64,000 nucleotides of DNA from Bombyx mori. Its lineage: Eukaryota > Arthropoda > Insecta > Lepidoptera > Bombycidae. This document shows, in pieces, positions 9,933-23,228 of this stretch. The stretch's first letter is position 1. Each line of letters opens with the position of its first letter. Under the pieces are notes generated by a model. The model did not search any database. It was not told the DNA's origin and saw only the letters and a list, made by a program, of their open reading frames with translations. The position numbers were made by a program, and so were the translations under genes. Location: positions 4,146,142 to 4,210,141 of the forward strand of contig NC_085111.1 in NCBI RefSeq assembly GCF_030269925.1, read 5' to 3'.

Positions 9933-11845
9933 CGGAAATTGATAAACCTAACTTGTTCCGGGAACAGAATTTGGTGCTATCAGAGATCACACAGACGTTG
10001 ATTTATAAAATGTTATTACAATACAATTCTGTTTTAATACATTATATGAATTTAAAATATCAATTTGATTTTATGGCCACACATTTAAAGCTATGGTTGT
10101 TCCTTGTTTTCGTCTTTCTTCTTGGTAACGCATCGATTACTCGAGCCTTGAATGTTATGTAAGGTGTGTTCTATCGTTTGTCGTTTGCTTTAAAGAGTTG
10201 ACGCTATTGAGTTCCTCGCCCTTAGTAGGTCGCGATTCCAATTCGGGAGTAGATTTTGTGAAACACTGCTTGTAATGAGTTGCCAACAAACAGTGTTTAA
10301 CTGTCTCTAATGTTAAAGAATAAAATATGATTTTTATGCTGTTGCAAAAATCTAAAAGCAGTCACTTTTTGAAGTGAAAACTGCGTTAGCCGCGTTAAGC
10401 ATGTTTTGGTAGGTGGTTGTTTTAGTAAAAGTGGTTGTATATTAATTGTTATTTCGATTGAATTTTATTTATATTTTGTCATGATTTTTTACAGCACGTA
10501 ATGTATTTGGTTAATAAATAAGCCATATAAACTTGTATATAACTGTTGCTCGGAGTGTCAATAGATATGAATGCCAAATTAATGTTGACCACTTAAATTT
10601 AAAAATTACGTAATTTCATATTTGAATACTGAAATTCTAAGTTGTAAGTTTTCACTTCTATCAGCAGTCCCTATCGCTGGTAATTTTTGAAGTGTTTAGT
10701 CGCGTTGAGCACTTTTTGGTAGAGAATCTTATGGGTTCGCGTCACCGACATGCGTAATAGCAGTATACTGTAGCTATACAGGTGACCTACAGTACAACAT
10801 TAGCACTATGTATATATTTACATGTAAAATTGAAATGATTTAGTAAAAAGTGATTGTATATTAATGTTATTTTTGCTGTATCTATTTGTTAAATATATCC
10901 CCAAGTAAATTAGAAACTTGCTACTAATAGGATGTAAGGTAAGAGGATGTAACAAAACACATTCTTAAATTGACGACATTCATCAAATATATTGAATAAA
11001 TATGACAACTTATCAATGTCAGAATTCGATGACTACTTCGCAGAAAACTAAATTTTACAACGTCACTAAGATTCTATGCCCTATAAATTAATTTCACACA
11101 TTCGTTATCCGAAATCCATACAAAAATTCTCACAAACACACAACAGAAATACAGTCACACAGCACATTAATATTCATTAGTCGTTTCTTTATCATGTTTA
11201 TGTATGTATTTATTATTTGTAGGTTTCCTTTTTTGTATAGGTTTAAATGTATTTATTTATTTATTTAATGGATCACCAACAAATGAAACCCTGGCTTAAA
11301 CATAGGGTACAAAAATATCAAAACATGACATGTGCTCACTTAATTATAGGTAATCACAGCTAACATCTAGTTCTAGTACCATATGATTATAAAATGAATT
11401 AAATCTTAATAGTGTAAAAGGATGAACGAGCTCATTGTCCATCTGATTTAAAATGTGAATGCTCTTTACCCCCTCCCACATCTAAACACACACATACAAT
11501 TGCAAAACAATAAACGAAAACATAATGCACTCACTGCACTATTAAAAGCTGAAAAAACAGTCCCAATACCCCGGACCACGGAGCCACCAGTTACAAATTA
11601 AGTTTATTGAGCGAAAAAGCTGCATTTTACATTTGCGTATTTTTTTTTTGTACTCGGACTTCGTAGCGTATCATAAATTCGAGTATCGAGTGTATAAACC
11701 GACGCGGCCGCTGTCGTAAAATGCACATTGCACGTTTTTTTTACGCTCAAATTGTGTTTTACGCTCAAGTGTGGCAGGACGAGGTACGCGTTGGACATCG
11801 GTCGGTGGGACTAGTTGAATTAACAAGTTTTTATTTTTATGGTTG
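9933..11845. other. No gene; one degraded SINE fragment
   Basis: No gene supported. At 10200-10290 a diverged plus-strand family C remnant is visible (gagttcctcgcccttagtag, then gggagtagattttgtg). Two blocks near 10370-10450 and 10670-10860 resemble each other (agtcactttttgaagtg / aatttttgaagtgtttagt, then gttgagcactttttggtag-like text and a tgattgtatattaatgtta block), an old ~400-base direct duplication. A 3' LINE-like T/A-rich stretch lies around 11230-11300. Confidence 0.45.
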
Positions 11846-12110
11846 AAGGATTACTAGTGGCCCGGAGGCCTTTCCAGTTTCACCAGGACAGGTGGCAAAG
11901 GCTCAGCCAGAAGGGGTGGGATTTGCTAACAGCTACCCGAGCGCCTCCGAAGGAGACCTAACAGCTCAAGAGCAGCTGCTTCGCAAATGAATCTACTACC
12001 GGATCAGAATCGCGACTCGCTGAGAAGATTCGGCGAGAAACTCAGCTGATGTATGGGTTAGGTTGCACGTCGACCTCTTTGTCGTGTTCGACGAGTACGG
12101 TTACCAAATT
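11846..12110 (-). repeat. Family C-related SINE, copy with ggcccggaggcc end
   Basis: This copy shares the core gagaaactcag and the gacctctttgtcg / ttcgacgagtac part with family C, but has a different 3' region (ggcccggaggcctttcc ... ggagacctaaca). The same subtype occurs at 50380-50712 and 58783-59150. It is a second subfamily, or a chimera sharing the central domain with the Bm1-like SINE. Confidence 0.75.
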
Positions 12111-15100
12111 AAACAAACGAATTAACAAGTGTCACACGACTGTATGTTTCGGTTCATACAAATCCTGCAACATCGATGGCTTAGTGTGATTTCTCTACAT
12201 TCTTTCTTTTTATTAAATAACATGAAGTTTTCGTGGAAAGACATTAAGCTCTTTGTCAGCGTATCATTGTTTTTTAAACGCATATTTATTAAAATATCGC
12301 AGCTATCCAAATAATATTGAGATGAATAACATTCGGAATTAAAACATATAGTATTTTGTATGTACTATGGGTTTTAGACAAAGTTATGGTTCACGTAATG
12401 AATTTGAATTGTTCTTCTTATTCAATTAACAAATATATATTAACAAAAACATTTTAAATAAACCTAAGTTTAGTGAAAAAAAGAATCAATGCAAACGGAA
12501 ATTTGAAAAATAAATACGTGTTATATATAGATTTTCGGAATTTCTTTAAATAAAATGAAACAGAATCTTTTCCCTGATAAATAACTGTTATATGAAAGTT
12601 AACAAGAACTAAGAACGAACGTTGAAGTGATAAATGTTCGACGTAGCAGCTATTAGATGGTAACCAGAATTGATGTGTCGGCCAACGCTCTTGAAGTCAT
12701 AAATTTCACCACCCTGTACCTTCACTCGGAACGAATCTTGGACGTGATGGTTCGGTTTTCAAAGAATTGTTTGTGTGGCTGCTTGTGTGTTCTGTGTTAT
12801 AATTTTTGTTTATAATGCGATTAATGAATGGCCGTTAGAGAATCGATGTAGACATAATTACAACATTATTTACGAAATTAATCTACAGTGTGTTCATTTC
12901 TGATTCTTAAAATAATTTACAGATTTGGTTAATTGAATCATATCGACGCTTGAAACGCAAACGTGACTAAGCGACAATGCGCGAACTTTACAGTAGACTA
13001 ATTTAATGTTGAAATACCTGAAAACAAAATTTATTTTAACGAATCTAGCTGTAATAGAATTTAGCTAGTAGCTGTAGGATTGAAATAATTTATATAGACC
13101 TAGAAATATATATTTTTTGCGCATCGAATATAGTTATTGCCTATCATTTATGTGAAAGTGAAATGTGAAGTATTCCAAATAGTTAAAGATTATAAAATAA
13201 TACAATAAAAGTACAGTAACAGCAAAAGTAATTTAAACAAAATATTGCAACGGATCTTTGCCAAGTGGCATGAATAAATTTTATTAGTTGTTTATGTAAA
13301 CATTTTCTTTAAATACAATTTTTTTTTGTAAATGTTGATATTCCATTTTCTACAAAGCAAGTTGTTTCCACTCAGCTCTACTAAAGCTACTCTGGCTTTC
13401 ACAATGGGCTAAACTAGGGCAAACAGAACAAAAAATTGAAACTGTGGGTAAAGTACAATTCAAAATTTAAAAGCACAAAGAAACTAAAAGCTCCACGTGT
13501 TGCCTTTGAGAGGCACTATCCGACTGCGAGTAGGCCGGAACCTACACTTTAAAGCTCTGCTCTCTTTTATATCCGGTGGGCTTTCAGCCCAAAATAATGG
13601 CTAGTGAATTTTTTATTACAATTTTTCTCAAATTTTCAGTTTAAATAAAAACAGTGCAAAGTTCTGTTATCGCGAATTTTCTTCTATCGATTCCCCAATG
13701 GCAACGTAGCTTGTGATATCACTAGTACAGTGTCAATGACCCATAAAAAGTAGATGAGTTGGCAAAAACCAAACCAACCCTACAAGCTTTGTTAGAGGTT
13801 CTTTTATCTAATCCTCTGTCTTTGCTAACGTAAATTCAACCTTAAAACCATCACGTCACAGTTAAAATTTTAGTTCGGTAGACATTTGCGATACACCTTT
13901 TTGGTGTTTAAGTGACGATGTTGTTAAATACACGTGCTGCCAGGTGAGACCGGTATCTATATATATTTTTATAAGAATTACGTTTTATTACGATATCTCG
14001 AATGTAATGAAGAGCAATAAATCCGAAACTTGGTTATGTGATGTATGGGACGCAATCAAGCGACCCGAGTTTGTCAGAATTCTAGGCCACTTGCCAAAGT
14101 TTTCGTTCTCATCTTTTTCATTTTTGCTTTTTTCATTTCGTGTGTGCCAAATATTTATTGGTATACAATTTGTTTGTTTTTGTTTTTGGGTTAATCGACG
14201 CTGATGTTAGTACAGTATGATAATATTAGTTTATTTCACAATACCTTCCAATATTCTATAAATTTTTGGCGTCACTTTTCATAGAAATCACGTCCACAAA
14301 AAAAAGATAAACTGTAGATCCGATTATAAGATATTGATACATAGAAATAACAAGTAAAACAAAAGTAAATAAAAATGTAAGTGAAACAATAAAATATTTA
14401 ACCAAAAAAAAAAACTGACCATATTAAAAAGTAAACTAGAATGCGAAATAATATTTTCTTTTTAATTATACGTAATTCATTTGATCATTTGATTTCAAAA
14501 AATTTTGTTGTCTCATTATTTTCGTTTTATTTTGTGGCGGAAATTTCAAATTCCTATTATCATTACGTATCACAATTAACATTACAATTATGACGCATCT
14601 AACGCCATTTAATATGCTGATCCTTATTTGGCACTGAAAATAACTAATATTTACTAAATAAAACTCAAATTATTAAATTACAACATTTAAAAGACAATGT
14701 AAATGCAGCCGAGGGATGTGAATACGAAGTTTTGAAATTATTCAAGTTCCTAAGCTAAGAATCTAATAAAATCTATAATGTCTTGATATGTCCCACAAAT
14801 ATATAATATAAGTTTAAAAGTCTGATGATAAAACGGCATTTTATCGACTGACCTCATAAAAGTTACGGCTTGTGGACGCATAAACACAGTTCATAACGTG
14901 AACTTATGGGTTTTAGTTTCCCACGAATTACCGAGTTTGTCCATTTTACGATATCTTTACGATTAGAGCTTGGGAATTGTTTTCTGTTAGCACAATGTCC
15001 GGTGTTACTAATTTCGTTACTGTTGTGGTCGTGCGATAATTCTTCAATACCTATATGATTGCTTAGCGCTATTTTTACATGTGTAGTTTAATAGTCAGAC

Positions 15101-15239
15101 AATAGGTGCCAGTTCTTATTCAGGCAAGTGCCGATATTTATTAACAATAATGCGCCCACCTAAGAATAATCTTACATATTATTGTGAAGGAAAAGAATCT
15201 GGAAACTGACATTTTTCAGACGCTTTCACCGCTTCATAC
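12111..15239. other. No gene seen
   Basis: Three kilobases of AT-rich sequence with no supported coding region. The longest frames (about 86 codons at 13944) are low-complexity and lack recognisable motifs. No repeat from elsewhere in the window recurs here. Confidence 0.5.
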
Positions 15240-15493
15240 GTTTTTTTTTTTATTGCCCTTGTAGGCAGACGAGCATACGGCCCACCTGATGGTGAGTGGT
15301 TACCGTCGCCCATGGAATTCAGCAATGCCAGGGGCAGAGCCAAGCCGCTGCCTACCGTTTAATACTCTCCACAAGCCTCGTTTGAAGAAGGACATGTCAT
15401 AGCGCTCGGGAAACACCGTGGAGGGGAGCTCATTCCATAGCCGGATGGTACGTGGTTTGCTAGGTTTTGTTGCTATAATGTTTGCAATTGGGC
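15240..15493 (-). pseudogene. LINE 3' end with ORF C-terminus (family B, copy B2)
   Basis: Read on the minus strand, this is the best kept family B copy and explains what family B is. The frame ending at 15300 gives TIRLWNELPSTVFPERYDM followed by FFKRGLWRVLNGRQR and HGRR-stop. The L-W-N-x-L-P-x-x-V-F-P pattern near a C-terminus is known from non-LTR retrotransposon ORFs. After the stop only ~60 bases of 3' UTR remain, ending cagacgagcatacgg and the A-rich tail (T-run at 15240). Shorter family B copies are therefore 5'-truncated copies of this LINE. A family A copy is joined at 15494. Confidence 0.7.
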
Positions 15494-15742
15494 CTTTTTT
15501 TTTATTGCTTAGATGTGTGGACGAGCTCACAGCCCACCTGGTGTTAAGTGGTTACTGGAGCCCATAGACATCTACAACGTAAATGCGCCACACACCTTGA
15601 GATATAGTTCTATGGTCTCAGTATAGTCACAACGGCTGGCCCACCCTTCAAACCGAAACGCATTACTGCTTCACGGCAGAAATAGGCGGGGCGGAGGTAC
15701 CTACCCGTGCGGACTCACAAGAGGTCCTACCACCAGTAATAA
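15494..15742 (-). repeat. Family A repeat, copy A4
   Basis: Nearly full copy in minus orientation, T-run at 15494, ccaccagtaat at 15732-15742. It directly abuts the LINE fragment at its left, so one inserted next to the other's upstream side. Confidence 0.85.
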
Positions 15743-17490
15743 TTATATATAATTGTTTAATATTATGCCTTATAATTGTTTAACTAATCAAGTGACTACA
15801 CTAACCATTTTTATCACAGGTTCTCCGGAACTGATAGTTGTTTGCGATCACGTTTTGTATCTAGCGATTATTCGTTTTTTGTTTTGAGTCTATAAACAGT
15901 AAATAAATAGATTATATTAAAGCGATGACACGAAAAAAAAAAAAGCAACTCAATTATTCGGAAACTCTACAGTGAGCCAATCAAAATAATCGCATTAACG
16001 ATTCAGTCGTCGATATCACAAACGAAAAATGGTTTTGTCTGCATTAATTCAATTAACATCAATCCAAATTGGAAACGCAAGGGCGTTTGGTTGTGTTGTG
16101 TTAAAATTTTACATCCTTTTGTCTCCCGCTCGAATCCGTTTTTACGGGTGACATGCTTTTAATTATAGCATTCACGTTGTAGTGTTTGCTTGATTTTGCA
16201 TTGTGTCAAAAGACTATTACAGTTATTTTATTTAAGGTTATATTTTTGAAAGCTATGTCACTTTTTCACGCACTTTTTTCGCTTAATAGAAGAATTTTAA
16301 ATAGTTGACCGTTGATGGGCAGACGAATCCTTCATGATTAAGCAGGTCGGTAGTATCGGTAGACCGTGAGTTTGTCAAACAAACTAAGCTTTATAGCCTT
16401 ATAGTTTGTCAAACAAACTAAGCCATAAAACTGAATAGCTTATGAAATAAGCTTAATAAATAAATAATAAAACTTTATAGCTTATGATACGAACATTATG
16501 GGCTTATGAGTCACTCAGCTGATCAGTAACTGAAATAAAATTAAAGTTTTTTGTAAACTTACCATTGATACTTTTATCTGTATCGCTTGTATCTGTCTAT
16601 CTATATATGTTACGATTCATTTTAAAATTATATTAAAAACGTATTTTCGCACATATCAAGGACATGAAATTTCACTTCTTTAACCTCTCCAGTGTTTGTC
16701 TTTATCAAGATCACCAAGATAAAAAATGTTAGGTCGGTTTGTCATCCAAATGAGTTTTAGTTGCTTTTAAACTACACTAGTGACTTATCTTCCTGTGTAA
16801 TTAAATAAATCTGAGAATTCTATAACTTGATTATACGTACACGATTATATTCCTTCAGCATGGAAAGTTACGAGAACGTGGAAGCCGTGCTTGATGTAGC
16901 AAGCATGTTCTTCTGAGTCAATCGCCTAAGCGTCAATAAAAGGGTATCTAAAAATCTTCACAAAACTCCATTTTCCTCGAGTCACTTTTAAGGGTCGACC
17001 CTTGAAGCGTTGAGGTGAAAATAATAGCTGTATCAAAGCGGAATTTGTCAAAAACACGACTCTGCGTGCACTTCCGTCAATTCTCTCCAATTAATAACTT
17101 GAAACCATCCTTGTCGCTCTTGGTTTTATGTTAATTAAACTGTCCCTCTCGTGTCCCCTTGTTTGAGGAGCCCCGTCGAGATAGAATATTGCCACTTTGT
17201 GGCGCCGCCTCCCGCGGGCTGTTTATATGAAGAGGCGAAATTGCAATATTTTCTAAAGTCAACGCAAGAAAATATTGGAAAAATTTTAAAGTTTTATGAA
17301 GAACCTGAAACATTGTTCAAACAAAACGGCTAGAAGGTAACAAGTTTTATAATTAAAAATCCTGGCCAAAGAATGTTTAACGTTTATCGAGTTTCTTTAT
17401 AATGTCGTTTGAGGAATGTAGAAGTGAAGATTCAGCGCTGATACTTAATAGTTACTGTGTATAAAACAAACCCATTCTCATTAAACTGGC
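15743..17490. other. No gene; twin palindromes at 16369-16423
   Basis: No gene supported. The palindrome agtttgtcaaacaaact occurs twice (16369 and 16403), each time followed by aagc. Two overlapping opposite-strand 60-codon frames at 17131-17333 are in a slightly GC-richer patch but have no recognisable domain. Confidence 0.45.
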
Positions 17491-17622
17491 TGATATTTTT
17501 TTTTATTGCCCTTGTAGGCAGACGAACACACGGCCCACCTGATGGTGAGTGGTTACCGTCGCCCATGGACCTCAGTAATGCCAGGGACAGAGCCAAGCCG
17601 CTGCCTACTGAATTTTGGGCCT
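17491..17622 (-). repeat. Family B repeat, copy B3
   Basis: A T-run then ttgcccttgtaggcagacga, the central atggtgagtggttaccgtcg and the end aagccgctgcctac match the other copies. It is a 5'-truncated LINE 3' end of about 120 bases. Confidence 0.8.
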
Positions 17623-19240
17623 GAGAGTTCGTTCATAGCTGGATCTACTTCTAAGTTTTAATCGATTCAAATCCGGAAAAGTGGGAAAACAAAGAAAGAA
17701 TATTATGTATTGGCGACAAACTATGGTTTAAAAGGAATTGTTTTTTTAACATACTGTAAGTTTATTAATTATTATTTTGCGATTTTTATCATATATCCCC
17801 GCTATCATTAAACCTAGTTAGTATCTGTATCGGTCAGTTCCCAAAGGCGTGACAATTGTATGTAGTTTAGGGTTTTTAGGTGATCAGGTTTTTTTTGTGA
17901 CACCTACGCGCGAGTACTCATAAGACGTCCTACCACCATTTTTAATTGTGTATGATTGTGTATAATGTCCTCGATTATTATTGTAAGTAATGTGACTTTA
18001 TCATCAAGTCTAATGAAATATAATCGTAAGAGCTAAATCAATTTAGGCGTATCTCGAGTATTCATATGTCAATCAAAGAACAATATACTCTTAAATGGAT
18101 ACCTAAAAAGTTTAGTATAAACGAGGGTAAGTTATTGAGTGATAAATATTCGGTCACAAAGGTATTGTGGGAGGACATTAAGTGTACTAATTTATATCCC
18201 GTGACCCACATCCTGAAAGTTTTCGGATGTGTTTATGGTTTAAGCTTACTTTCTATTTAATTTGATTGTGTTTGGGAGGTTTTTATTGTTTCGCACCGTA
18301 TTCACACGTGCAAGTTGGTTACTATTTTGATACGAAACGAACTTAATGAATAAACAGCTTTACTACGAAGAGGGACCAATACGTCATCCAGTGATTGCAG
18401 CCCGGCATTGATAAATTTATCATTATGCCGCATCATAACAACAATTTTTTTATGTTGCAAGCCAGATTTTCTATTTTATTTACTTGTTGTTATTTATTGT
18501 GTAGAATTGTAGCTTATGATGTGTATTGTGTGCCTAATAAATAAATAAAATAAAAATTATCATCAGATTTACCAAAAACTAAATTCACTTTTATAAAATT
18601 TTTACTTCTAAATACTTTAGAAGTTTACTTACTTATCATTAGCATATCACGGCTAGACAAAGAGTGATGTTTCAAAAGGCAGAGATAAGGTCTCGTGTAC
18701 AATATTACCTATGAATATGTATGTAGACTTATTTTTCACCGTTGTATCACCTGTCATAGGAGCAAAGTTAGCCCTTAGAAGCAGCTAAGGTAAATAAATT
18801 ATATTTCCCTTTTTTTTCAACACATGCCCGAGTCTACTCTGGATTAAGCTCGGTTGTTAATCAATAGACTAACACAGAATACGAAAAAAAACATACTTTT
18901 TCTTATCATAGGCAATACATAAAATATGTAGCTTATTCCCTTCGATTCTAATAGATTCGAATCGATATTAGGGTTAACAGCGTCGGAATTTCTACACTAA
19001 TCAGACTTATTAAAATTTTACCTGGGTTCTGACTATTATTAATATTCATTACACTTTCCATATGAATTCATTGAGATTCCTATCAAGCCACTGGAATAAA
19101 AACGTTGTCTTGCTAAACTGTCATTTTGTCGTTTCGTTGCTTCTGCTTTTTTTTTTTCATTAATATATACTTTATGTTTAGTTAGATGAAAACGTGTTTG
19201 TGAGAGGTAAATAAAATGAAAAACCTTTGTAAAATAATTT
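17623..19240. other. No gene; family A remnant and a LINE-like 3' tail
   Basis: At 17884-17942 a minus-oriented end of family A is left (gcgagtactcataagacg, then tcctaccacca). At 18400-18550 the sequence ending tgtgtgcctaataaataaat looks like the 3' end of a LINE common in Lepidoptera; that is recollection, there is no second copy here. Otherwise no gene. Confidence 0.45.
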
Positions 19241-21661
19241 TATAGTATTTTTTTTTTCTTAAAATGTTATTGAAGCAATATCATTTACATACATCCATTT
19301 AAAAATAAAACAATTACTTACGTACATTTACCAAAATGTTTTACACACGTCTAAACATTAAATATACAATCACATTCGTCTGGCACTCAACGTCACAATA
19401 ACATTGTAACTTACTACAAAATTCCGTACCTTATATTAAACAAAACATAGACAATTTTCGCGAAATCTTATAATATATTGAAGTGCATTTATAAGTACTT
19501 AATTCAAAGTTAATTAGTATACCAGTATTATCATTTTATATACGACTTAATCTCTACCTCATAATTAATTGGGTGAATAGACATAAAATTCTAAATTTTC
19601 TTTGAACGAATGGATCTTGTCGATGAGAATTAAATGTATTCAGTTTAAAAACAAAAAGAACTACAAAAATTCAATTAACACTTTAAGCTGATTCGAAAAG
19701 GTGCAAAGTATTGAATCAAAATTCTTTCGAATTATGCATTATAATGCCTAGCTAGAAACACCCTGTTTGATCCATTACGCTTTACAAATTACATAGCATG
19801 TAATATTTTTTTTTATTAAAACAAATAACTACTACTTGAAGGATCTAGAAACAGGGTAAGTAAGCGCACATTCTAGAAATTAGGGTTTCAATTAATTCAG
19901 CATAACCTAATAAAATATTATCTATCTCATCACTAAAGATATACCATATTGGCCAAATTTCCTACTTAGTGTTACATTTTTAACGAAAAAATAAAACATG
20001 TACTAATCACACTGGGATCTAACTACTAAACTAATGAATAATTGTTATTTAATAGACATTTAATTTTTCGCATATACCTATTTGCTTTTAAATTAGGACT
20101 TTAAGGAATTTGTATAGGGAGTCAACATTCTTACGTCTAGTTTTGGTATAAATTCAAATGTAAAAATAAATATCATACCAATAAGGTCGTAAATATCTTG
20201 TGAGTAAGCAAATAATTGAATAACAGATTAAAGTATTGCACGGAATTAATCACAGAATCATTAAAATGTTCATAAATTATTATTGATAATAATTAGTAAA
20301 CGGAAAACAAAAACTCAACGTCTAACTTCCATCAAGCTTATATACAAATTCTTCAAAGCCTATTTGATATAGATCATGACTAAACTACTGTTTTGGTGTT
20401 AATCCTTCAGCCGGCCTGGACGGACTTTATGTCCTCAGGAAATATATTCTAAACTTAGAGCTATAATTTAATATTTAAGTAAATTCATAGGCATACCTAG
20501 ACGATATAATTTTATTTAAAGGTAACTTTGACACGCATATTTTATTTTAAAATTAAACGAAAAGCTTATTTGATTAAATTTAATAAATATTTATTTAGTT
20601 ATAATTAATAAGTACAATACATTACAAAATATATATGAATAAGTTTTAATAACTGTGAGTCTTCGTTAAATACTCTTAATTCGAAATAAACATTGAATAT
20701 TATCCACTGCAAAACAGTGTGCTTCAAAATTATCTACATTTAATAATAATATGTATGTATTTATTCATATACTTACCATTTCTATTTGAATCTCAAATTC
20801 CTTTCGCATCGGCCTTATTTCTGTATTTACAGGTAAAATATTTTATTCGTAAAAATACAATTCATCTGTAACCTAAATCTCTTATTAGGCTCTAATTGTT
20901 CAGTCCAAACAAATAACTAATTTTTTTAAATAAAATTTATTTATTCAAGATATTATTCACGATTTTGGACACAAATGCACGGAAATGGAAATATTCATCA
21001 ATAAATCTTATTTGGAATAATAATCATTCTTTTGAAATTTAACATTTTGTATGTACATTGCGTTCGGATTATCTCTTTTATTTCTGAAATTAAATTGATA
21101 CATAATGAGTAAGTTATAAATTATTCAATGTTTATAACAGCCATAACATAAATACAATGCTTCGTAGTAGTATAATTTTAGTCATTACTATGAAATGACC
21201 AATTATATTGATATCAATGATAATCATCGAAAATGTAAACCTAATCACGACAATAAATTATTAAAATACTACAAGAATAATATCTACCTATTCATTTTAT
21301 TTTACCTTATCAACTGTAAATGTTATCATAATTAATTTAATTTTAATAGTCACTTTTATTACTCTATACAAAACTAAATTCATATTAAATTAAAAATCTA
21401 AAAACAAACTTTTGACTTTGGTGTCTTGTCGTTGACCAGGAGGCACAATGGCTTAATCAGAAATAAGAAAGAAATAAACAATAAGGAAGTTAGGAAAGAA
21501 GTGATTTTAGATTCAGATTACTCAATTTAATTGTAAATTTAAGAAAAGTGACGAGATCTTATCATAGCTTAAATATTGTTCATAATGAACATTTTACCGT
21601 TAATATTTATATTATTGAAATGTAATATAGAATGAAGAGACATATTAAGAAGATTACAATT
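19241..21661 (-). other. AT-rich region downstream of the receptor stop codon, possible 3' UTR
   Basis: This very AT-rich tract, free of the window's repeat families, follows the stop codon of the receptor gene on the minus strand. The nearest AATAAA on that strand is at 21360-21355, about 300 bases past the stop; others follow further on. The lack of repeats over 2.4 kb, unlike the sequence on either side, would fit a long 3' UTR reaching toward 19.2 kb, but no direct evidence for a transcript end exists here. Confidence 0.35.
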
Positions 21662-21773
21662 TTATATATAAGTGCTTAACGCTTGCCTGAAGTCGTGAAG
21701 TGCAGCTAGCAGTTGAGGAGCAGTTGGTCGTGTTGAAGGCGGAGTCGTCCAACACCAAGACATAAGTCCATAC
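21662..21773 (-). CDS. drl: Ryk/Derailed-type receptor, last coding exon (pseudokinase C-terminus)
   Basis: Thirty-six codons and a stop (TAA at 21664-21662). The minus-strand acceptor is TTTCAG just right of 21773; the exon starts with the third base of a Leu codon left open by the previous exon (24150). The protein reads YGLMSWCWTTPPSTRPTAPQ then LLAALHDFRQALSTYI. This matches the last helices of the Ryk kinase fold, where C-W and R-P are conserved and the Arg binds the fold's core. The C-terminal STYI has the form S/T-x-hydrophobic, a class I PDZ ligand. A family A copy begins only about 50 bases upstream in the intron. Confidence 0.9.
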
Positions 21774-21827
21774 CTGAAAGAATATTGTAATCAACAGAGG
21801 AAATTGGAAATTAATTATTCAAGTCTG

Positions 21828-21870
21828 CTTGTAGGACCTCTAGTGAGTCCGCACAGGTAGGTACCACCAC
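21828..21870 (+). repeat. Family A repeat, copy A5, left part
   Basis: The 5' end of a plus-oriented family A copy (gtaggacctctagtgagtcc ... gtaggtaccaccac). Its continuation is found at 23229, after a 1.36-kb insertion. It lies in the last intron of the receptor gene. Confidence 0.8.
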
Positions 21871-23228
21871 GGAATAGATAAATAAGGTTGGAATGGTAAT
21901 GTAGGCGGGGCAAGCGTGCCACAGTTATGATCGTACAAACATAACTCGACCGATTCTTTCATTCACCGCGTTTAGTGCGCTTCGGACTACTTGGCGAACA
22001 GATCTCCGCTTTATAGTGCCGTGTTGTGCAATTATAACTTGTAAAACAAAAAATCAGACCTCAAGTATAGAGCGAGGAGGTATATCTTTTGATCGGTAAG
22101 TCGAAATTACCATTTAATTACAATATTATTTGTCTAAAACATAAAAATATACTGAGCATTATGAAATTCCAAACATTAACAATATTATTGCAGCAAGTTA
22201 TAAATAGCATACATTGCGCCATGTGTACTCGCCCAATGAACGCAATGACCAAGTCAGCTTCCAATGTACTACATGCATTGCGTTCTCTACACTTCAATCT
22301 TTGAAATTTCGGCCTTTGCCCTGATTGGCCGTGCAGTTTGTCGATAGTGAGGTGACCATGTGGTGAAATAAAATCATCGACAGAATTCTCGACTATATTT
22401 ACATTTGACATGGATAATTTTTGCATTATTTTATATTTAATTAATGATACCTAGTATATTCTTAGTGAGACATATTTTGAGTAAAATAAATATGTATTAT
22501 TATTATTGAATTATTATCATTGAATTAAAGTGAAGGTATAATATAAAGGGACATGTAGACCTCTAATTTACGGGTATTTACTTTATTGTCTAAGACGTAT
22601 TAAAATCTAAGTAAAATGCTATTTGACTTATGCAGTAAATTAAAAATTTTAGGTTTCCTAAAGAACCTAACGCCGGGGAACAATGGATTGACGTGACAGG
22701 TAGAGGAAACTGGAGACAAAGACGAGTACTATTTGCTCTAAACATTTTACTGAAAATGATTTTATCATAAAAAAAATCAGAATACACTTAGTTTTGAAAA
22801 ATTCATTCGCAATTAATAGCAAGCGCCAACTGCTTAACAAATACGTTTTATTCCAGCGACAGTGACTATTTGTAATTAATAAAAGTAAAATAGTTTTTTT
22901 TTTCAATATTTATTTCATGTTTCATTTTCTCCATTCATTCATCAGATAATTTATCGATAAAGAATATCGATTTTATCAAGCACTAGCGTGTACGAACATT
23001 TTTATTGCCTTTTTGCGTGTGTGAGTGTGTATGCCTACGGGTGTTTTGTGCTAGTTTGCGAACGAATATCTGTCCTGAGATTTATGTGTGGGTGTTTTTG
23101 TTGTGTGCGAAATACTTGTAATCACAGTGTGTGTATGTGTAGAAATTAAAATAGTGGGGATGAAGCGGCGACACTGGTTCTAATACAAAATTAGAGCAAA
23201 GGCCTTTCCAACCTTATTTATCTATTCC
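21871..23228. mobile_element. 1.36-kb element with 23-bp perfect terminal inverted repeats
   Basis: The ends ggaatagataaataaggttg+gaa (21871-21893) and the exact inverse (23206-23228) bound this segment. The flanks are gtaggtaccaccac at left and gtgggtaccaccac at right, a 14-base near-duplication of the family A target (one mismatch). The perfect ends and the clean split of a known repeat show that this is an inserted element. Inside there is no transposase; the longest frame is about 100 codons (minus, 22426-22118) without a recognisable motif. The superfamily is unclear: the GG start and a duplication of 8-9 bases or more would fit Merlin- or Mutator-like elements, but a 14-base duplication is long for these. 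Probably a non-autonomous DNA transposon. Confidence 0.7.
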
